From assembly GCA_035249905.1 (NCBI GenBank), contig DATFFT010000041.1, forward strand, positions 1-8,762: a stretch of DNA of 8,762 nt, given 5' to 3'. How positions within the stretch are numbered: the stretch's first letter is position 1; every line of letters starts with the position of its first letter. Position numbers and translations under genes: made by a program. Below are positions 5,869 to 8,762 of the stretch, piece by piece. Source of the DNA: JAOUEA01 sp035249905. Its GTDB lineage: Bacteria; Actinomycetota; UBA4738; HRBIN12. The notes under the pieces were generated by a model that searched no databases, was not told the DNA's origin, and saw only the letters and a list, made by a program, of their open reading frames with translations.

Positions 5869-5898
5869 ACCATACGGTGCGGCCGCACCTGCCGTCAA
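5869..5898 (-). promoter_or_regulatory. Sigma70-type promoter with palindromic spacer
   Basis: On the minus strand TTGACG (5898-5893) and TATGGT (5874-5869) are separated by 18 nt, the same geometry as the tRNA-Ile promoter in this window. The predicted start is near 5862. The 14-bp perfect palindrome GGTGCGGCCGCACC (5889-5876) fills most of the spacer, which is where a dimeric repressor or a MerR-like activator would bind. The promoter should drive the operon that begins with the repeat-protein gene. Confidence 0.6.
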
Positions 5899-5927
5899 AT
5901 CGGGATCGGGGTTCTTGTCACTCTTTC

Positions 5928-7043
5928 CTACGGTCCTCTCGTGAGCTCCTCGGTCCGCAGGGTCGTCTCGGTGAGTCGCTCGGGGCGGGGCGAGACCCCG
6001 ATCCCCGGGCCGGTCGGGACGGACATCGTCCCGTCGGGCGACATCACGAAGGGCTCGGTGAGGTCGTCGAGGAAGTACCGAGCGCTCGCGCTGGTGTCGC
6101 CGGGAAGCGTGAAGCCCGGCATCGCCGCGAGTGCCAGGTTCTGGGCGCGCCCGATACCGGTCTCCAGCATGCCGCCGCACCAGACGGGCACACCGGCGGT
6201 CCGACAGACGTCGTGCACGCGCCGAGCCTCGACGATGCCGCCGACGCGCCCCTGCTTGATGTTCACGATGCGGCAGCTGCCGAGCTCGATGGCGGCCGCG
6301 GCGTCGGCCGAGGAGCGGATCGATTCGTCGAGGCACAGGGCGGTGCGGATCGCGCCCTGGAGCTGCGCGTGCCGCACCAGGTCGGCGTGGTGCAAGGGTT
6401 GCTCGATCATCATGAGATCGAGGTCGTCCAAGGCGAGGAACACCTCAAGGTCGTCGATCGAGTACGCCGCGTTCGCATCGACGCTCAACGCGATGTCGGG
6501 GAAGGAGGTGCGCACCGCGGCCACGCGGTCGACATCGAGCCCGGGCTCGATCTTGAGCTTGATCCGCACGTACCCCTCGGCGAGGTAGCCCTCGACCTGC
6601 TCGAGCAGCTCTTCGGTGCTGTCGGTGATGCCGATCGACACCCCGCACGCGACGCGGTCACGGTCGGCGCCGAGCCACGAGGCCAACGACTCGCCCCGAC
6701 CACGAAGCTCGGCGTCGATGAACGCGTCGATCAGGCACGCCTTGGCCATCGGGTTCCCGCGCACGTGCGCGAACACACGGTCGAGGTCGCCGATCGACAG
6801 ATCGCCGGCCCGCAGCAGTGCGGGAGCCAGGTGATCGCGCACGACGAGCCAGGCTCCCTCGTTGAACTCCTCGCTGTAGCCGGGCTCGACGTCCGCCACG
6901 CACTCGCCCCAGCCCTCCCCCTCGTCGGTCTCGAGCCGCGCGAGCATGCAGACCTTCTCCGTCGACGTGCCGAAGCTCGTGCGGAAGGCTCGGACGAGCG
7001 GCAACCCGATCGATCGGAGCTCGATCGCTCGGACGACGCTCAC
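5928..7043 (-). CDS. menC: Enolase-superfamily o-succinylbenzoate synthase / N-succinylamino acid racemase
   Basis: This 371-aa protein belongs to the OSBS/NSAR group of the muconate-lactonising subgroup. All catalytic residues are visible and fall at positions that, as I recall, correspond to those of the Amycolatopsis racemase: the KxK motif Lys162/Lys164 in IKLKIEPG, metal ligands Asp189 (SVDAN), Glu214 (IEQP) and Asp239 (LDES), and the second base Lys263 (NIKQGR). The C-terminal GGMLETGIGRAQNLALA (290-306) is typical. The N-terminal capping domain spans about 1-115. These enzymes make o-succinylbenzoate for menaquinone, racemise N-succinylamino acids, or do both; sequence alone does not decide. 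No men gene is near, but a GNAT acyltransferase gene overlaps it upstream by GTGA (7043-7040), which favours the racemase role. GTG at 7043 is chosen because of this overlap and because the protein then starts, as is usual, just before the first strand. The symbol menC names the family, not a proven function. Confidence 0.95.
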   Translation of the reverse strand: MSVVRAIELRSIGLPLVRAFRTSFGTSTEKVCMLARLETDEGEGWGECVADVEPGYSEEFNEGAWLVVRDHLAPALLRAGDLSIGDLDRVFAHVRGNPMAKACLIDAFIDAELRGRGESLASWLGADRDRVACGVSIGITDSTEELLEQVEGYLAEGYVRIKLKIEPGLDVDRVAAVRTSFPDIALSVDANAAYSIDDLEVFLALDDLDLMMIEQPLHHADLVRHAQLQGAIRTALCLDESIRSSADAAAAIELGSCRIVNIKQGRVGGIVEARRVHDVCRTAGVPVWCGGMLETGIGRAQNLALAAMPGFTLPGDTSASARYFLDDLTEPFVMSPDGTMSVPTGPGIGVSPRPERLTETTLRTEELTRGP

Positions 7044-7873
7044 GAGGTCCGATCCGGGGCGAGGTAGTAGGTGGGGCGTCCACCCTTCCGGTCGGGATCG
7101 AACGCCACGACGGCGAGCCCCGAAGCGACGCACGACTCGAGGACCGAACGCACGGCCTCGCGCCACGCAGCACCGAGCGTGGGATCGGCGGCCCGGATCG
7201 CCGCATGGTCTCGAGGCACCTGGAGCGCCACGGCGCCGCAGCGATCGGCCGCGTCGACGACCTCGGGAGCGGGAGCCTCCACGGGTCCGGTGCTGCGGAT
7301 CGCCATCGAGGCACCCGAAGGTACCGATGGCGCCGCGGGCTCACGATCGAGGAGCCATCGCACGACGAGCCGGTCGCTCCGATCCCCGGCGTTGATGGCG
7401 TCGGGCATCTCACCGTAGTAGTCGCGCTGGAAACCGTCGCACATCGCCCCGAGCTTGTTGATGTTGAGGTGAGCGTTGCGCGCGACGAGAGGGTCGAACG
7501 TCCACCGAACGAGGTGGATGTCACGGTCGAGGCAGGACGCCCGCTGCGCGAGCTTCAGCGCGGTCCCCACGCCTGCGTGCCGGCGCTCCGGCAGTGCCGC
7601 CAGCATGTGCGAATGCTCGTGCAGTCCGTCCTCGGGGGAGACCGCCGCCCAGCCCAACACGTACGCGATCAGTTCGGTCCCGTCGAAGGCGCCCCAGGGA
7701 ACGTTGCCGGACCCGGCCAGTGCACGGATCGTCTCGCGCGGGATCTCCTCGTTCCACGTCGCGATCATCACCCGCAAGATCGCATCGGCGTCGGCGAGGG
7801 TGGTGAGCGGCCGCAACTCGACGCCGGCCGCTGCCGCGGCGTCGTGCGCCAGCTTCCACGCGGGTCCGACCAT
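7040..7873 (-). CDS. GNAT-family acyltransferase (COG3375 type), likely amino acid N-succinyltransferase
   Basis: The 277-aa product has a GNAT fold. The acyl-CoA pyrophosphate loop is RRHAGVGTALK (97-107), preceded by the strand HEHSHMLAALP (85-95). The segment WTFDPLVARNAHLNINKLGA (114-133) and the later DYYGEM (151-156) are typical of the COG3375 predicted acetyltransferases. In Geobacillus kaustophilus, a GNAT enzyme encoded beside N-succinylamino acid racemase was reported to succinylate D-amino acids with succinyl-CoA, and a hydrolase then releases the L-amino acid. The overlap with the racemase gene downstream suggests the same task here. No M20-type desuccinylase gene is in the window. 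The residues after 175 are an Ala/Pro-rich linker and a C-terminal alpha/beta region of unclear role. ATG at 7873 is preferred over the longer open frame to 8035, which runs through the terminator and is Arg/Pro-rich. Confidence 0.9.
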   Translation of the reverse strand: MVGPAWKLAHDAAAAAGVELRPLTTLADADAILRVMIATWNEEIPRETIRALAGSGNVPWGAFDGTELIAYVLGWAAVSPEDGLHEHSHMLAALPERRHAGVGTALKLAQRASCLDRDIHLVRWTFDPLVARNAHLNINKLGAMCDGFQRDYYGEMPDAINAGDRSDRLVVRWLLDREPAAPSVPSGASMAIRSTGPVEAPAPEVVDAADRCGAVALQVPRDHAAIRAADPTLGAAWREAVRSVLESCVASGLAVVAFDPDRKGGRPTYYLAPDRTS

Positions 7874-7880
7874 GCGGCGG

Positions 7881-7886
7881 AGTCTA
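7881..7886 (-). promoter_or_regulatory. Candidate -10 element for leaderless GNAT transcript
   Basis: TAGACT on the minus strand ends 7 bases before the ATG at 7873, so transcription could start at the A of the start codon. No Shine-Dalgarno sequence is seen in front of this ATG (the intervening bases are CCGCCGC). Leaderless mRNAs with TANNNT at this distance are common in Actinomycetota. No -35 hexamer is recognisable. Confidence 0.45.
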
Positions 7887-7934
7887 GCGACGCCGCGCGA
7901 GCGCCCCGCCCCCGTCCCCGACGGAGCCCACGAG

Positions 7935-7965
7935 CGGAAGGGCCCACCGCCGGCGGGCCCTTCCG
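7935..7965 (-). terminator. GC-rich hairpin terminator
   Basis: An 11-bp perfect stem, CGGAAGGGCCC with GGGCCCTTCCG, encloses a 9-nt loop. It lies 36 nt past the stop codon of the 63-aa membrane protein and about 50 nt before the -10 element of the GNAT gene, so it separates two transcription units. It has no U tract, as is common for actinobacterial hairpin terminators. The rest of 7874-8001 shows no gene. Confidence 0.72.
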
Positions 7966-8001
7966 GATGTCTCGTCGGCGCTCTTCGGCGCCGAGCGCTG
8001 C

Positions 8002-8193
8002 TCAGCCTCCCGCGGGGGGCGGGAGTTCCTGCCACTCGACGTCGTCGAGGTCGTCGCCCCGACGACGCTTCACGAACGCCACGACGGCGGCGATCGCGGC
8101 GCCGATCACCGCGATCTTCATGAGCTTCTTCAAGAATCCGCCCTTCTTCTTCTCCTCGACGGCTTCGACCGTCACGGTGGCCTCATCTGCCAT
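8002..8193 (-). CDS. 63-aa single-pass membrane protein between tRNA genes, possibly DLW-39-like
   Basis: The 63-aa protein has an acidic N-terminus (MADEATVTVEAVEE), a lysine patch (15-17), a hydrophobic helix at about 24-41, the basic stop-transfer VKRRR (41-45) and an acidic tail with Trp54 (DDVEW) and PPP (58-60). One helix with the basic patch after it suggests N-out or signal-anchor placement; topology is not certain. It lies 22 nt downstream of tRNA-Ile and probably shares its transcript. In other Actinomycetota a small protein family named DLW-39 (single helix, about 39 aa, Asp-Leu-Trp near the C-terminus) occurs near this tRNA. The helix, charge order and D-x-E-W tail here are compatible with a divergent, longer member. 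ATG at 8193 is set by AAGGAGG 7 nt upstream; the earlier in-frame start at 8238 lies inside the tRNA and is rejected. Confidence 0.8.
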   Translation of the reverse strand: MADEATVTVEAVEEKKKGGFLKKLMKIAVIGAAIAAVVAFVKRRRGDDLDDVEWQELPPPAGG

Positions 8194-8200
8194 GGGGAGC

Positions 8201-8207
8201 CCTCCTT
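8201..8207 (-). promoter_or_regulatory. Strong ribosome binding site of the 63-aa membrane protein
   Basis: AAGGAGG (8207-8201 on the minus strand) lies 7 nt before ATG 8193 and 8 nt after the 3' end of tRNA-Ile. It is one of the best matches to the anti-Shine-Dalgarno sequence in the window and decides the start of this small gene. Confidence 0.8.
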
Positions 8208-8214
8208 CCGGGAG

Positions 8215-8289
8215 TGGGCCTGGATGGACTTGAACCATCGACCTCTTCCTTATCAGGGAAGCGCTCTAACCGGGCTGAGCTACAGGCCC
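8215..8289 (-). tRNA. tRNA-Ile (anticodon GAU)
   Basis: The minus strand gives a 75-nt cloverleaf. The acceptor stem GGGCCTG/CAGGCCC is perfect with discriminator A, the anticodon stem CTTCC/GGAAG encloses CTGATAA with anticodon GAT, and the T arm is ATGG-TTCAAGT-CCAT with one more pair. The D loop has CCCGG where TTGG is more common. CCA is not encoded. It follows the DUF3566 gene as in the gyrA region of other Actinomycetota, but its usual partner tRNA-Ala is 8 kb away. Confidence 0.97.
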
Positions 8290-8316
8290 TCCAAGGGGCC
8301 GAACAGCCCTCCGGGC

Positions 8317-8346
8317 AGCGTAGCCACGCCACGAAACGGGTGTCAA
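8317..8346 (-). promoter_or_regulatory. Near-consensus promoter of tRNA-Ile
   Basis: TTGACA (8346-8341) and TACGCT (8322-8317) on the minus strand are separated by 18 nt. Transcription would begin near 8310, about 20 nt upstream of the mature tRNA 5' end. The perfect -35 is as expected for a stable RNA gene. The transcript probably runs on through the 63-aa protein gene to the hairpin at 7965-7935. Confidence 0.78.
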
Positions 8347-8354
8347 ACGGGGGG

Positions 8355-8762
8355 TCAGTCTCGCGGCCGTTCGGCCAGCGTCACCTCGACGCCGCCGATG
8401 ATGTCGCTGATCAGGTTGTAGAGCATCGCTACGAACACGTTGATCACCGACCAGACCACCACGAAGACCAGCCCGCCGAAGAACCCCCATGTGAACACGA
8501 CCCGGCCGTCGATCTCGATCGGCTCGGCGCCTCCGGTCGAGGTGGTGCCGGTCCCGAACACGTAACCGAGCACCTTCTCCAGCGACTCGATCGCGCCGGC
8601 CGCCGAGAGGATGCCGTACACGATCACCATCGCGAACAGGACGATCAGCATCAGGCAGAGGTAGAAGAGCAGCGAGAACTTCATCACCGACAGAGGCCCG
8701 ATCTTGCGCACGATCACCCGCGTGCGGCGCGGCGCGGCCCGCACGCGAGGCGGCCGGACGGA
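8355..8762 (-). CDS. DUF3566-family transmembrane protein (5' end outside the window)
   Basis: The frame is open to the window edge, giving at least 135 residues. The visible start of it is rich in Pro and Arg, like the disordered N-terminal region of this family, so the true start is probably upstream; GTG at 8744 is the first possible start inside. Counting from that GTG, the segment RVIVRKIGPLSVMKFSLLFY (9-28) leads into helix 1 (about 22-50). A loop with GTGTTSTGGAEPIEIDG follows, then helix 2 (about 84-110), and the conserved end MLYNLISDIIGGVEVTLAE. Members are actinobacterial membrane proteins encoded just downstream of gyrA (Rv0007 in M. tuberculosis); their function is not established. 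The stop lies 65 nt before tRNA-Ile, and that gap contains the tRNA promoter. Confidence 0.9.
   Translation of the reverse strand, partial: SVRPPRVRAAPRRTRVIVRKIGPLSVMKFSLLFYLCLMLIVLFAMVIVYGILSAAGAIESLEKVLGYVFGTGTTSTGGAEPIEIDGRVVFTWGFFGGLVFVVVWSVINVFVAMLYNLISDIIGGVEVTLAERPRD

Noticed and set aside
5810..5944. A 44-codon plus-strand ORF in the intergenic region (starts MAEKVRNRRN)
   Set aside because: It has no ribosome binding site, crosses the hairpin and promoter of the minus-strand operon, and overlaps the racemase 3' end.
7874..8035. Upstream extension of the GNAT protein to 331 aa
   Set aside because: It would run through the hairpin terminator and into the 63-aa gene, and its sequence is an Arg/Pro/Gly-rich shadow.
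1..8762. Mobile element or genomic island between the tRNA genes
   Set aside because: There is no integrase, transposase, terminal inverted repeat or duplicated tRNA 3' end, and codon and base usage look uniform by eye.

Overview
The window comes from a GC-rich actinobacterium. The evidence is a DUF3566 membrane protein gene followed by tRNA-Ile(GAU) and, further on, tRNA-Ala(UGC). This is the arrangement that lies downstream of gyrB-gyrA in Actinomycetota (for example gyrA-Rv0007-ileT-alaT in Mycobacterium tuberculosis). GTG starts, 4-base GTGA gene overlaps and a U-poor GC hairpin terminator fit that assignment. I cannot place it below phylum level. All genes I accept lie on the minus strand, so transcription runs from 8762 towards 1. 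I see no transposase, integrase, CRISPR array, rRNA gene or clear horizontal-transfer boundary.

In the order of transcription there are four blocks. (1) 8762-8002: the end of the DUF3566 gene; tRNA-Ile behind a near-consensus promoter (TTGACA-N18-TACGCT); a 63-aa single-helix membrane protein with a strong Shine-Dalgarno sequence; and a GC hairpin terminator. (2) 7886-5928: a two-gene unit with a possible leaderless start, made of a COG3375-type GNAT acyltransferase overlapping (GTGA) an enolase-superfamily o-succinylbenzoate synthase / N-succinylamino acid racemase. Together they suggest the N-succinylation route that racemises D-amino acids to L-amino acids rather than menaquinone synthesis. 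(3) 5898-5683: a promoter (TTGACG-N18-TATGGT) with a perfect palindrome inside its spacer, and a leader of about 180 nt rich in hairpins. (4) 5682-210: a very compact unit of six genes plus a probable small seventh. It encodes a protein of seven exact 23-residue repeats, a MauD-like membrane-anchored thioredoxin, a Tat-exported protein with ten cysteines, a possible 34-aa one-helix protein, a membrane protein with a MauE-like C-terminal half and a DsbD/CcdA-like N-terminal half, an anchored extracytoplasmic protein of unknown function, and a fusion of a serine beta-lactamase-like hydrolase with a 2H phosphoesterase. tRNA-Ala follows, and a ribosome binding site with a start codon at the very edge marks the next gene.

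Block 4 is the most novel part. MauD and MauE are the proteins that methylamine utilisers need to form the disulfides of the Tat-exported small subunit of methylamine dehydrogenase. Here a MauD/MauE pair sits with a Tat-exported cysteine-rich protein, but that protein has only one tryptophan and no heavy-chain gene is present. It therefore looks like a mau-type oxidative-folding module working on a different, undescribed client. The whole 8-kb block lies between two tRNA genes that are often close neighbours in related genomes.
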